Source of the DNA: Antitrichia curtipendula
Taxonomy: Eukaryota; Streptophyta; Bryopsida; Hypnales; Leucodontaceae
DNA: 64,000 nucleotides
Direction: 5' to 3'
NCBI GenBank assembly: GCA_951230915.1
Contig: OX579634.1
Location: 16,518,725-16,582,724, forward strand
In this document: in pieces, positions 46,489-58,300 of the stretch
How the letters are laid out: each line of letters begins with the position of its first letter
How positions within the stretch are numbered: the first letter of the stretch is position 1
The notes under the pieces: model-generated
The model's database searches: none
What the model saw: only the letters and a program-made list of their open reading frames with translations
What the model was told of the DNA's origin: nothing
Translations under genes and position numbers: made by a program

Positions 46489-48108
46489 TTAATCACTAGC
46501 AGACGAAATGGATTTTGGGCAAGTTCCTGTGACCTCAATTTTTAATGAAACTTTTTGAAATTTTTTCATAAGATAGAAAAATTTATTATCTTTGTGGGAA
46601 TATAATTTTCATTTCAGTCGATGCTTATGAGCAAAAGCTATGCTATCCTAAACATAGTTTTCAAGTCACTAGGCAGAAAAATAAATTCACCAAAACTTGA
46701 AATTAATTTTGTAGTTTTTTTTCCTTATAGATCATATTTTTTTTACATGTTATATGTGAAGCTTCGATTCATTTCATTTGGATTAGTGATGTGAAAGTTA
46801 CGAACAATCTTGTTTTTTGGGCAATCTGAGCATATTTAAAAAAAAATAACTTATAGGATTCATTTGTGAATGCAATATTCACAATTTTTTCAAAAAAGGT
46901 TGTTTGACAAGGTTAAGTTTATTTTCTAGAGAAATCTCACCATTGGGATTACTGTGTTTCAATTTTGTCTTAGAGCTATTAACAATTTAGTTTTTCTTTT
47001 AGTCTGGGACCTACTTCTACTAAATAATTTTTTAAAGAATGAAAATCAGATGTGTGTTTTTTGAATTTTTTTTCCTAGACTTTCAGCACATTAAATTTTT
47101 AATTCAAAGTCCATGGTGCAAATTATTTTTACAAATGGCGGTCAAAGTTATCTGAAATTGCAGGCTATTGTTTAAAAAAAATTTTGCTTCCAACTTTCAA
47201 TGCTAATATCCCTCAATATGTACGGTCAAGCTTTCATGAAATTTTTATCATATGATTTTAGGCAAGTACTAGTGGTTGGCGCTTGCTATGCTACACATTC
47301 ATCATTAGAATTTTATTAGATTTTTTTTATATTAGATAAAATGCAGAACAAAAATTTCAATAAATCTTCAAATAAAAATTACTAAAATCTTTGTATAAAT
47401 GTGGTTGTAAGTAAGCATATATTGAAATGTACAATAGAAATTTATTGAACGATGAATGAAATATATGCAAAGGTGAATACTGTAAAAGATACACATTTAT
47501 TGTAATGCATTCAAAAGTTGACTCAATTGTTACGAACAATGGCAACCCAAAAATTTGGTGAATTGAAAAGAAAAACTTGTAAATTTCAAAAACTTCATGA
47601 ACAACTTAATTGTTGTGAAATCCAAAATCGCTTCAATTGAATAAATTTTTCAAATCATTAGGTAGTAGCAATAGAATTTTGAAATCATAAAAGCTGTAAA
47701 AGTGATATTACAGAGGTGATTGCAAACTACTACTCTATTTTGTAATATAACATTGTGTGAAAATATTATTTGTATGTATGCATGATTGAAAGTATTTTTA
47801 CAAAATATTAAAATTGATTACTTCAAAGACTTATTGAAATCATTATCATGCATTCTATTCAAATATATCAAAATTTTACTAATATGTGATACAATGAATG
47901 CGTAGCATAGCAAGCATGAGCCCCTATTATTAATGGTAGTATTTGTGATATTATAGAGGGAGTTATGATTTTAGTAGTATGATAGTTCAAGATCCTATAA
48001 TTAGATTCTTAAAAAAAGTGTTTTTTTGTTTTCATTGGTGAACGCAACAGAAAAATGGCGATTTTGAGTGTTTTGAAAGAAAAATGGGTTTGGACTTTTA
48101 AGGGTTAA
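46489..48108. mobile_element. TTAA-flanked element, ends C and B, with a nested insertion
   Basis: Left end TTAATCACTAGCAGACG (decayed terminus) followed by the C-type block TTTTGGGCAAGTTCCTGTGA; right end GGACTTTTAAGGGTTAA with the B-type block GCGATTTTGAGTGTTTTGA. The empty site is CATTTTAAAAAA near 1938-1950 in the left duplication copy. The length is inflated by a TIR element at 47280-47926. Confidence 0.7.
47280..47926. mobile_element. Nested small TIR element (hAT-like ends)
   Basis: Left TAGTGGTTGGCGCTTGCTATGC and right inverse TAGGGGCTCATGCTTGCTATGC match at 16 of 22 positions, followed by a shared TAC-R-CATTCAT. TAGGGG-type ends are typical of hAT elements, but I see no matching 8-bp duplication, so the class is uncertain. 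No ORF. Confidence 0.5.
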
Positions 48109-49215
48109 AAATCATGAGATCATTAGTTTTTTGGCAATGTCAATGCAAATGGGCTCATGTGTATGTATAAGAGCACTTGCACGGTTTGGTAATTAAATCC
48201 ACCCTCAAAATTTGAACAAAGTCATATGCCATAAAATTTATCCCATCTATTTGGTACAATAGAAACTAAAGGAGTCCAGTAGAGTTGTTTCTTTTCCACA
48301 GCCTCTCTTTGTTATTTTGTCACTTGGTGTTTGACAAAAAGTATAAAGATTCATGTAATGATATATTGCATATTTAACTTAAACCTTTTCCATTTTTGCT
48401 TTTAAGATGACTTCAAGAATATCTTTTCACTGTCTATGTCTTTTTTCATTTTGGGAAAAACTTCAACTCTACCTTTCTCATTTCTAATATGGGGCAATGC
48501 ATCAAAATTTTGTGCTTTCTTATGTGGAATTGATGTCATATTTTCTACAATATAAGATTTAGGGTCCTTTCTTTTTGTCCCTTAGAAAATCAAATCCATC
48601 AATTGAATTGTTTTTGAACCCATTCTACTTCAATAATTGAGACAACCATGGACTTTCTATACTTATTGTCATTTATGAGGTAGCCTTATGTTTAAACCAG
48701 GCTATGTCCCTTTTGATTTGTTCAATAACTAAAATTTATGATTATGAAGAGAGATCACTACACATCATGATTTCAAATATATTGTTAAAAATTAAGTAGA
48801 AATTTGAAGACCAATACTTGATGACTTTTGAGATACTAAAGTATGATAGAAAAGATAGTTTAAGATCTATACAATTATACATGTACTTAACTCTTAGCAA
48901 CCCAAACAAGGTAAAAAAAAACACATTTATTGTGATATTTAAAATTTTAAAAGCATGTAACAAAATACATCAATAGAAAGGAAAAACACTTTCTTTCTAT
49001 ATTTGAATAGTAAAATTGAATTTTTCTTTCAAAGTTATTATGCTAGTAATTAATAGTTATATTATTTATGAAGGCTAATTTCAACCCCAAAGTGCCCCTA
49101 ATTGAGCATCCAATTCCAAATTAGAAGGATCCATAATTCTATATCACCTTCCACCACCTATTCCAAGACACTCTTTGACCCCAATGAGCTTCCTTCATTA
49201 TTGCCAAATATGGAA

Positions 49216-52200
49216 GGACTATTCTCTACTAATCGTTTTCCATTAATAATTTTTATTTTACAATATAAATTTACAAAGTTAAAGAAAATATCAAACTTTG
49301 AATATATTTTAATCAAAAGTAGATGCAACTCATAAATTTTTATTTATGGCGATAAACTAATTAAATTTTTTGAAATTATTGTAAAATTGTCAACTATTTT
49401 ATAATTGAACCTTTTTAAGAAATAAATTGATTCCTTCCAAAGATTATACATGCATTGTTGTCAATATTTGAAGTTATTTAAGAAATTATATAACCAAAAA
49501 TATTTAGTGGAGAACTTAAGTTGGGTTTGGTTAATAACTATCTTCTTAAAGTCTTATATTTAAAATTAACCTCTTTAAACTATTAATTTCAAAAGATGGG
49601 TTTGGAATATAAATTGTTTTTTTAAATATTTATTGAGATTTTGGTTACAAAAAAATGTTGCCAAATATTTTTTGAGTTGTTAGACATATTTTTTTTTCAA
49701 GGTTTAAATTATTTAATGATTTTAGAGCTTCAAATCATCATTACATATTATTCAGCCCCTGTGGAGGGCTGCGAGTTCCCCAGGGTTCCTAGACTCTGAA
49801 ACTGTCTGGAACCGTGCCGCAGCAGCTGTGTGACGTGGCCTAGTGACTGCCACGTCAACCAAAAAAAAAAAAATTTAAAAATTTGTTCATCTTGTTTTCC
49901 GATTTTTTTATTTTTCGAATTTTTTTATTTTTTATTTTTTTTCAAAAAAATAAATTCTGACAACGGCCATTCTTTTGCTGCCGGGGGAAGAGCGCCGGGA
50001 ACAGGCCCAAAACAGCCCTCCAGACCCCCCAAAAATCATCTAATGTTTTAAACTCATATACTTAGCAGCATTTAATTGCCTAATAAAATCTGAGTTGTAT
50101 TTAATTAAATTTAAGGTTGATTCATCACGATTCATGTCTCCAAGGCTAGATAGTTGCTCAACTTGTTTACTAGGCAAATAAAGAAGCAAATTGTAGTTGT
50201 GGCTCAATATCCATAGATTCTAGATTTTGATTTCTTGAAAATACCGCTTGAAATAACTAATAAAAATTGATTGGTGACTTTGAAGCATTTGAATATATAT
50301 AATAATATAAAACATTAAAACATTTGAACAATAAATTTATATTATAAATGATTAATTAAACTTTAAAATTAATAAATAAAAGATAAAAGCATAATGAATT
50401 AATGATATAGTAACTTCTTTTTTGTTTTTTACACATAAATATATTACATTCAATCATATTATAAATTTTTTATCTTAAATAAATTAGTGACTACAAATGA
50501 ATACTTAAAAAATAAATTAAAAATGTTAAAATATTAATTAGTCAATTGTTAAATTTTTATAAGTTCTTAATGTGGATTTAGATCTTTTACAGTATTTGAA
50601 GAGTAAGAAAGTCATCAAATATGGTACCAAAATAAAATGCATTTGAAATTTGCAATATAATTAATACCAAATAATTTTATATTTTACATTTAAAAATAAT
50701 ATTATATAATAAAATAGAAATATTCACAAATTTGAAATTTTTTTATATCATTTGAAAAAATAATTTGATTTTTGACATCATTAAATATAGAATACCAAAT
50801 ATTTTAAAATTTAATTTATTATTTTAATATTTCTATTAAAATTTTATAATTCATAAAATCCATCATTCATCAAATTTCATGTCTCTAAATGTCTTGTATA
50901 TATTAGTATTTAAGTTGTTTTTATTATTTTATATAATTATATTTTAAAAGTGATCTATTCCAAATTTTATGATCCTTTAATTACCTAAATGTTGTAGTTC
51001 TTGTGGTATTTGATTTTTTAAAGTTGTATTGTTTTAATATTTTTTATATTAGAATTTTAAGTTTTTCTTAATGTGATTTCATTGGTGTGGTTTATTTCAT
51101 ATTAAAATAATTAAATAATTTCTGTAGATTAAATCTTATAGTTTTATAGAAATAATTTAAAAAATATAAAGCTAAGTATATTTTATTTTGATTTGAATTT
51201 TGAAAACTAAGTTTAAATCAATTTCCATTGTCTAATAAATACTAATGTATTTTATGCATAAACAAAAATGATATTAATTTTTATTAATTTTTATAATTGA
51301 TGTTTTACAATAACCCTTTTTTGTGCTTTTTGTTCTTCCATTTCTTTAACCCTAACTATGCAATTTGTCATTGCTACAATTTACAATTTTAACATTTATT
51401 TTGTTTGAATATTTTTTAATTTCAATTTTCCTATTTTTTGTTGAAAAACTTTTGTGAAATGATGTCTTTTGGTGTATGGCGCATATCTTACCAAGGGCTC
51501 TTTAATGGTACTAAGTAAGCTCCCTTTGGCCTAGTTGTCACAAAGATTTTAACTTATCATCACAAATAAAAAATTTACCTACCTACTTAGTACCCTATAT
51601 ATCTAACAAATACTATAGATGTCTTTGATTTTCTAACTTTTAATAACCCACTCAAATATGTTGTTATCGATGCCTATCTTTGAATCGGAATTCTTGGCAT
51701 CTACAATATTTTTTATTTATAAATTTGTAAATTTATTTAAATGCATAGTGATTTTTTTGGTTTTGCTTAGGTGTATTTACAAATCACTACTGTAGTTTGT
51801 TTTTTTAAATTAGTAAGAATAAATGAATAATACTATTCAAGTGATGAAATTTCACAATTTTAGGAAAGTAAAGATGTTTCAAGATAAAATCTTTGACAAT
51901 TTTTCTTAAAGATCAACATTGGATGAAATTTTAGTCAATCACAAAAAATTTATTTGCCAAAAAAATTGTATATCTAGTAAATTGTTAAAGTAAAATGCTT
52001 TGTAATTGACTAGCTTGACATGTAGAGGTCACTTGCCTTGAAGTTGTTGAAAGTTTGTATAGTGCATAAGGCATTGAAGAATTAGAATGAAAAATAAGAA
52101 ACAAAAATGCAACTCGTATTAAGTCAATAAATAAAAATACAAATCTGACCCTTTACCTTGGAATTGCCTTACTAATCATTTTAAAAATAAAATAAAGTTT

Positions 52201-54610
52201 TGAAAAATGAATTGGAAAAATCTATGTTCACTAAAAAAATACTAATTGTAGGTGTTTCAAGGAGCGGTTCTTTGCAAAACAACCTTGGTAATGACAAGGC
52301 ATTAAAACTCCAAAATAAATCAATTTTGAGGAGAGGATGAATTTGAGTCTTTATGTATAGTTATATATCAAAGTTGATTGTACTGATCATTTTTACATAG
52401 GGCACATAATAGAATTTTCTGTGATGAAACCTTCAAAAAAATTGTGAAATATATTTTATAGCACAAGTGAATTTTGTCCTAGATTGTTAAATATTATATT
52501 TATATTTATATTTTTTAATAATATAAATGATATCTCATTCACTCACTTATTATTTCACAATTTAAATTTTTTTATTTTTTTATTAGTTGCCCCCTCCCTT
52601 TTTCAAAAAATTTAAAGGCTGTTGATTGTTTGTTTTTTAAAAATGTTTACCTTCAAAATTGCCGTTGATTTCTCAGAAAATCACAAGCCATTGATTTTGT
52701 GAGATTTAATTTGAGCTGTCCAAATATTAATACGGATACAAATGCCAAAATGAATATTGGGTATGGATACAATATTGTATATGTATACACAGTAAATACT
52801 GAATGTGAATACGGACACATAAACGGTACAATATTGGATATGAATACAAGTACGGGTACGGATATGGGTACAAGACATGGGTTGTTTATCCCATATTGTT
52901 TGTCAATTGCATTCCTTTCTGAAAATTACAAGAAAGCAGGGGAAGGGGGAGATTATGAAAATTTCAAAAATTTAAAATTAATTTCAAAAAATTCTGGGGG
53001 ATACTGGAGAATTAATAAAATAAATTGGATTTGGGGTGCATTGTGTCACTTTTGTCACAATGCACCCAAAATAGGTAGTGACTAAAAAATTTTGAACATA
53101 GAGAAATGCAAGCCAAAGCAAACCAAAATAACATCAAAGAATTTGAAAATATGTCTTCAAAGTGAAAAATCATCTAAACGGAAGTTGTATGTGGACTTAG
53201 AAAAAGGAGTCTCCAAGTTTCATAATTTGGTTGTTTCTTGGCGATAAGTATGGTGGTTGTGACTATAAATTAAATAATCTTATTCAATTTATTTACATTC
53301 ACCAATATTGCATCATATCCTTACTAAGTGAAAAATATTTATAAAGGCAAGGATGATGCAATCTCACTTCTATTCCAAGGATTGCAATAATCTTGCTATT
53401 CTTGTAATAGAGGCTTCACAACATGTATACATTGCCTTGCTACATCCCTCATATTAAATGCAAATTATGTCATGATTTCATTTGTCACATTGTCATCCAC
53501 ACAATTCTTCATTCATTTGTTCTTGCTAAATCCTAATGGAAAAATGCATAGTACGGTCAATCTACTTTGTCCAAAAGATTCCTCAAATATTAATGGAGTT
53601 TGTGGATTTAGTGCACTTTTGTTAAAAAACTATTTTTTAAATAAATTAAAAAAACAAATTATATTAGTGCCCCCTGTTGCAAATTTTTTTGCAATGGATT
53701 CTTTCTTTAGACTCCAAAACATGAATGAAAAAATGGATGAAAAGGTGAACATCCACATCACAAATGAAATTGTGACATTGTGCATATATTATAGTAGATC
53801 AATTAGGACAATGAAAAATAAATTGAACCATGTGAACCTATCAACAATACATTAACCGTAGAGTCAAATTTATGAATTAAAATCAATTTATTTAAAAGAC
53901 TTTGAATTTCAAAATTTCCATTTTATTATTAAATTTTTTAATTTCTTTCCAAACTTTGATTGTAGATTCGAAAATTTATCAAAATTTGCATCTAAGAAAT
54001 TTCACTTTGATGCATAATGAAAGAATTTTTTTCAAATAACAGAAAAAAAATATTTAAACGACCTTCATTATGAAATTGCATTGTATTTTTTGTATGTGTC
54101 TCTACCATTAGAGAAAAATGGGGCTACCAGATTCTAGACTAGCGCCCCCAAAAGTCCAAATAAAAAATTAATATGTTTTTTTGAAAAAAAATACCAATTT
54201 TTAATTTGGACTAGTGGTTTAACTCAAATGGTCTTGTAGAAGCTCCATTTCTTTTTCTGATGCGTTTTCTTTTAACTATGGCTAAAAAATTATATATGGA
54301 AGAAGGGATCATTTTTAATGTGATGATATAGGGGTCTCTACTCTCATGTTTTCATAGGAGAATCAAATTTTGAATTTCATACTATTAATAGCTAGGACTT
54401 TCCAATGACATCGCTTTGCTTTAAGCTATTTAACTTAGACTAGTCATACAACACTCTTGTTGCATATTTTGTTAGCAAGATGATAGATGAGTGTAATTCT
54501 TTACTTGCAATTACACTCTTTGACATAAGATTCCTCACCAGTTATTTGGTCACAACAGAGATTAGGGTGGATGGCATACTACTTGTAATCACTATAATTT
54601 TTAGGTATAT
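49216..54610. other. Very AT-rich gene-free DNA
   Basis: No coding exon found. It contains a GC-rich MITE-like island at 49751-50030 and a short degenerate array of GGATAC/GAATAC words at about 52725-52880 (period about 20-30), which creates a spurious ORF. A stretch at 53030-53075 has a GGTGCATTGTG/CACAATGCACC inverted repeat. Confidence 0.5.
49751..50030. mobile_element. Possible MITE with GGAGGGCTG termini
   Basis: CCCCTGTGGAGGGCTG at the left and the inverse of GTCTGGAGGGCTG at the right bound an island of GC-rich sequence containing an A/T-rich core. The termini match over about 9-12 bases only; no target duplication was found. Confidence 0.35.
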
Positions 54611-54780
54611 GGGCAATTCCACTAAAATGGTAATATTTTTTTAAAATGGCATGAAAATAGTTCAAAACGTGAAAACGGCCGTTCTAAATCTATACTTGTC
54701 CTAGATGGTTCAGAACGCTCGTTTAGAAATCTATACCTCTCCTAGATGGTGAAAATACTACCATTTCAATGAAATTGCCC
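54611..54780. mobile_element. MITE-like element with internal minisatellite, copy 1
   Basis: The start GGGCAATTCCACTAAAATGG is the inverse of the end CCATTTCAATGAAATTGCCC with 3 mismatches. The interior has two copies of a CTATAC-x-TCCTAGATGGT unit about 43 bases apart. Confidence 0.65.
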
Positions 54781-54997
54781 AAGTATGTACAATACCGTAT
54801 ATCCAGACAAGTGCAACTTCTCTACTTGCAATCACACTCTTTGACACTAGGTTGTTTTTTCATCTATTTTTTGGTCCCAATAGCGATCACTGTGAAACCC
54901 AACACAATCACAGTTGTAACAACTAACAAACTTTCGAGATATGTACAACATTCCACGCATTCCTTGATGAATATGAACATGAATATGAACATAGATG

Positions 54998-55228
54998 GGG
55001 AATTTCCTTAAAATGGCATTCATTTTGTAACTTTGGCACTTTTACAATTTAAACCGTGCAATCTGAAATCTATATCAGTCCTAGATGATTTTGACCCCAC
55101 GGTCTGAAATCTATACCCGTCCTAGATGGTTTGAAACATGCGGTCTGAAATCTATACCTATTCTAGATGGTTTACACCCCGCGGTCTGAAAATGGCATAT
55201 GGAATATTGCCATTTTAATGAAATTCCC
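54998..55228. mobile_element. MITE-like element with internal minisatellite, copy 2
   Basis: The ends GGGAATTTCCTTAAAATGGC and GCCATTTTAATGAAATTCCC are inverses with 2 mismatches. Inside are three units of about 43 bp built on CGGTCTGAAATCTATAC and TCCTAGATGGTTT. It lies about 80 bases downstream of the potassium transporter stop codon, in its 3' UTR or terminator region. Confidence 0.7.
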
Positions 55229-55305
55229 TATAGAAAGTTGTAAGAGGAACCAAGAGTGGCATGTGTATTGATATTGATATTGAGACATTACGACGCGCGC
55301 CCAGT

Positions 55306-58300
55306 TTATACATGGTACACCATGCCCACTTCAATGAGGTTCATATGTGGGATGTGAAGTGCCATGGACGGGTCTCTGCAGTTCCTTTGCACAAACGAGT
55401 AGACAAAGTTTATTGCAAATTTCTTCAGCCAGGAGGAGTTTTTCTTGGCCTTCACATTGGAGTGGCCGATCACATACGCGAAGCCCGTCTCCCTGGCGTC
55501 AATCAGCTCGGCCAGCTCCTGTCGCATCTCCAAGTCGGTCTCCTTGTCACCCTTGGGCATAGCGAAGTGCACCTGCCTGCTGCTGCGACGTGGGAGCGTG
55601 GTCGATGTCACGGCTTCAGTCGAGGACTACAAAATTGCAAGCTCACACAGATCAGTGGATTTGTAACTTCCGTTTGGAGATCATGGACACACACCCAATT
55701 CATATTATAGAAGAAAACTTGGTAGGAATTTGGCGCTTAACACTCTTAGTTTCATGAGTCAGTCTCGATTATATATATACAACCTGGAGAACTTTGGATT
55801 TGCAGGATAGAACTGTGGTTCGATTGCAAGATGAGAAGTGAGAAGACCGTGAATCGACATTAATTGAAAAAAACTACATCTGTAATTTTGAATTGTAAAT
55901 CTATCATTCAATCCTATACAGCTCAAGTTTTGCAGTTGCTGACCAAATATTTAGACTTGGAGGCTAGGGACTCACCTGTAAAGTATCTGTGGTGGTGGTG
56001 GTGGTGCTGCTGCTGCAGTATGCTGGTGATGGCAGCCCAGTCCCTGAAAGCATGTTGGAAGCAAAGTTGCCACCGAAGCTCCCCATGACAGTCATGCGGC
56101 CATCCAGCGACATTTCACTGCTGGATGACACCCAAGGAGCTTGGCCCTCCGTCTGAATGAACTCGGCAAGATTACAGACAAGCTGGTTTTCGAATTCGTT
56201 GTCATCGTTTTGGTAAGCGTCCTTATACCCCATCCTAACCACACATCTGCAGATCGGAAGAAAGAGAGCTTCAGCTAGCTATGCATAAAAGAATTGCATA
56301 AGAGAATCGAATAGCCCAAGGGTAAAGGCTTCCCAGGCGCCCTGTGACTAGTGATAACCCCCTTCCTCTCACACCAAGGCCACACCAGTCATAGCCGCAG
56401 GTTTCGAGCGGACCGATGAGAAGAACGTCAATTTCGTTAAATTGGCGTATTGATTTCCAGTACTTGTGCACTTTCTGAACCGCACTATCCTGGCTTGTAG
56501 AACACTATGTAGATTTGTGCCTCGACATATGGCGCCAAATCGCGTCAACTAACGACATTGAAGTAAAATAAATTCTTGCAAAATGGACAAGAAACTGTAG
56601 GTGCTCAAGGTTCCATAAGCTCAAGGTTGCATATGCTGTTCAACTCAACGCATCCTCTCCTCCGTCTGAGGAATGCACTTTGGAGACAAAGTTGTGAAGA
56701 GACTAAGAACTATCAGCTTATAATGAACCATGAAGTTTGATTATAAAAGCCATTATAAAAGTTTTAGAGCTCCGGTGAGCCAAGGCCTCTAACCGCAGAA
56801 AACTTGACACACCTGCGTTTCAACAGTTCAATAGTGGTAAAGATCTGCACGAAACAGCTGACCGGGCGGGATTCACCTTACCTGTACATTCGATAATCTC
56901 TTGAACCAATACGTCCGATGAGATATCTCTCATGGGACGGAACATACGGCACGGGGACGGATTTCACGCACACGAAGACCAGGATTTGATGGAAAGCGGG
57001 TAAGTTGGCGGCGAAGTGCGAGAAGATGGCTGGCACGCCCGTCACGAGCTCCGTGTAGATCAAGCCGATGCCTGGGACGCGGACAATGCCCAGATCGGCC
57101 CCCAGCGTGAGCAAGCATTTCATGGACACCTTGTTTTGCAGGTCGAAGTCGTGCTTCTTCATGGTGCCGTAGTGCCACACGTACATGATGGACATGAACA
57201 CGCCCGCCAACACCAGAGACACCCACCCTCCCTGCTTCACCTTATACAAAGCTGAAGACAAGTAGAGAGTCTCCACTGAACCGAAAACGAAGAAGAAGAT
57301 GCCGGCCAGGACGATGCTGCGCTCCCACACGATCGCTATTACTAGTGTCGTCAGAAACGTGGTCACCAGCATCACCACAATCACCGCAATTCCTGTCAAT
57401 TGTAAAAATTAAACCCACCTCCTCATGTGTTAGTCACAGCCAGGCTTAACATTCTTGCACTACTTGGACATACATGTCTGGACACATCTCATCCCTGGCA
57501 AATCCTGACATGTAAAAACTGGGCTTGAGAAGGTTTAGGATATAATGCTTGCTAAGTTGTAATCATGAATCAAGAGAGTCAAATATAATTCTGCTTTTTC
57601 GGTTCATCATCGGATCACATGTATTGACCATATATATAATGTCATGAGTTAAAAAACTTCTTTCTCTGAGCTGAATAAAACTTGACACATCTGCATTGAC
57701 GTACAAGAGTCAACTTAGCAATATGAAATCGCATGCTAAGCTAATAAGCTAAGGCCTTAAGTGTTGGTAATTTCAAGCATCTATATATACTGAATATGTG
57801 TCCAGAAACCTACTAATGCTACCAACATCATCAAGTTGCCAACTAGATAGCAGTTTTGATATTATATACTTGATGGGAAGTTTGTAAAGAATTGGACTCA
57901 TCCAGAATTAGATTCAGTTTCAGGGGGATGAATAACACTATTGGGCGACGAACTGTAAATATCGATATGAGACAAGAAATTGCAAACAAGTGAACTCAAT
58001 TTTCTTTCTATTGGAACAATTAAACGCGTCACATCGTAATAGGATTGAAGTAAATGCAAGCTCTTTCACAAAGCTGTGATGGAAGCCTGGTACGTACCGT
58101 AAGCGTTGCCGATTTGGATGGTGTTTTGGAAACCGATTGTAACGCTCAAGCTAAGGATGAACATGATCCAGTTGACCTCTGGAATGTAAATCTGGCCAGG
58201 AATAGTGCTTGACGTGTGCACCACTTTCACCCACGGAACAAATCCCAGTGCGTGGCACTGCTTGACGATTGAGAACGTGGCTGTGATGACGGCTTGGCTC

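Larger units (their letters stand above)
44279..49215. repeat. Right copy of the segmental duplication
   Basis: Matches 1-2606 plus 9955-10370. It lacks the LINE and preserves the uninterrupted target (CAAATATATTGTTAAAAATT near 48774-48793), but has gained the TTAA elements at 45460-46407 and 46489-48108. It is AT-rich with no gene. Confidence 0.8.

Noticed and set aside
52699..53085. 128-codon plus ORF rich in Asn/Thr/Tyr/Gly
   Set aside because: Arises from a short degenerate GGATAC/GAATAC repeat; no domain or splice context.
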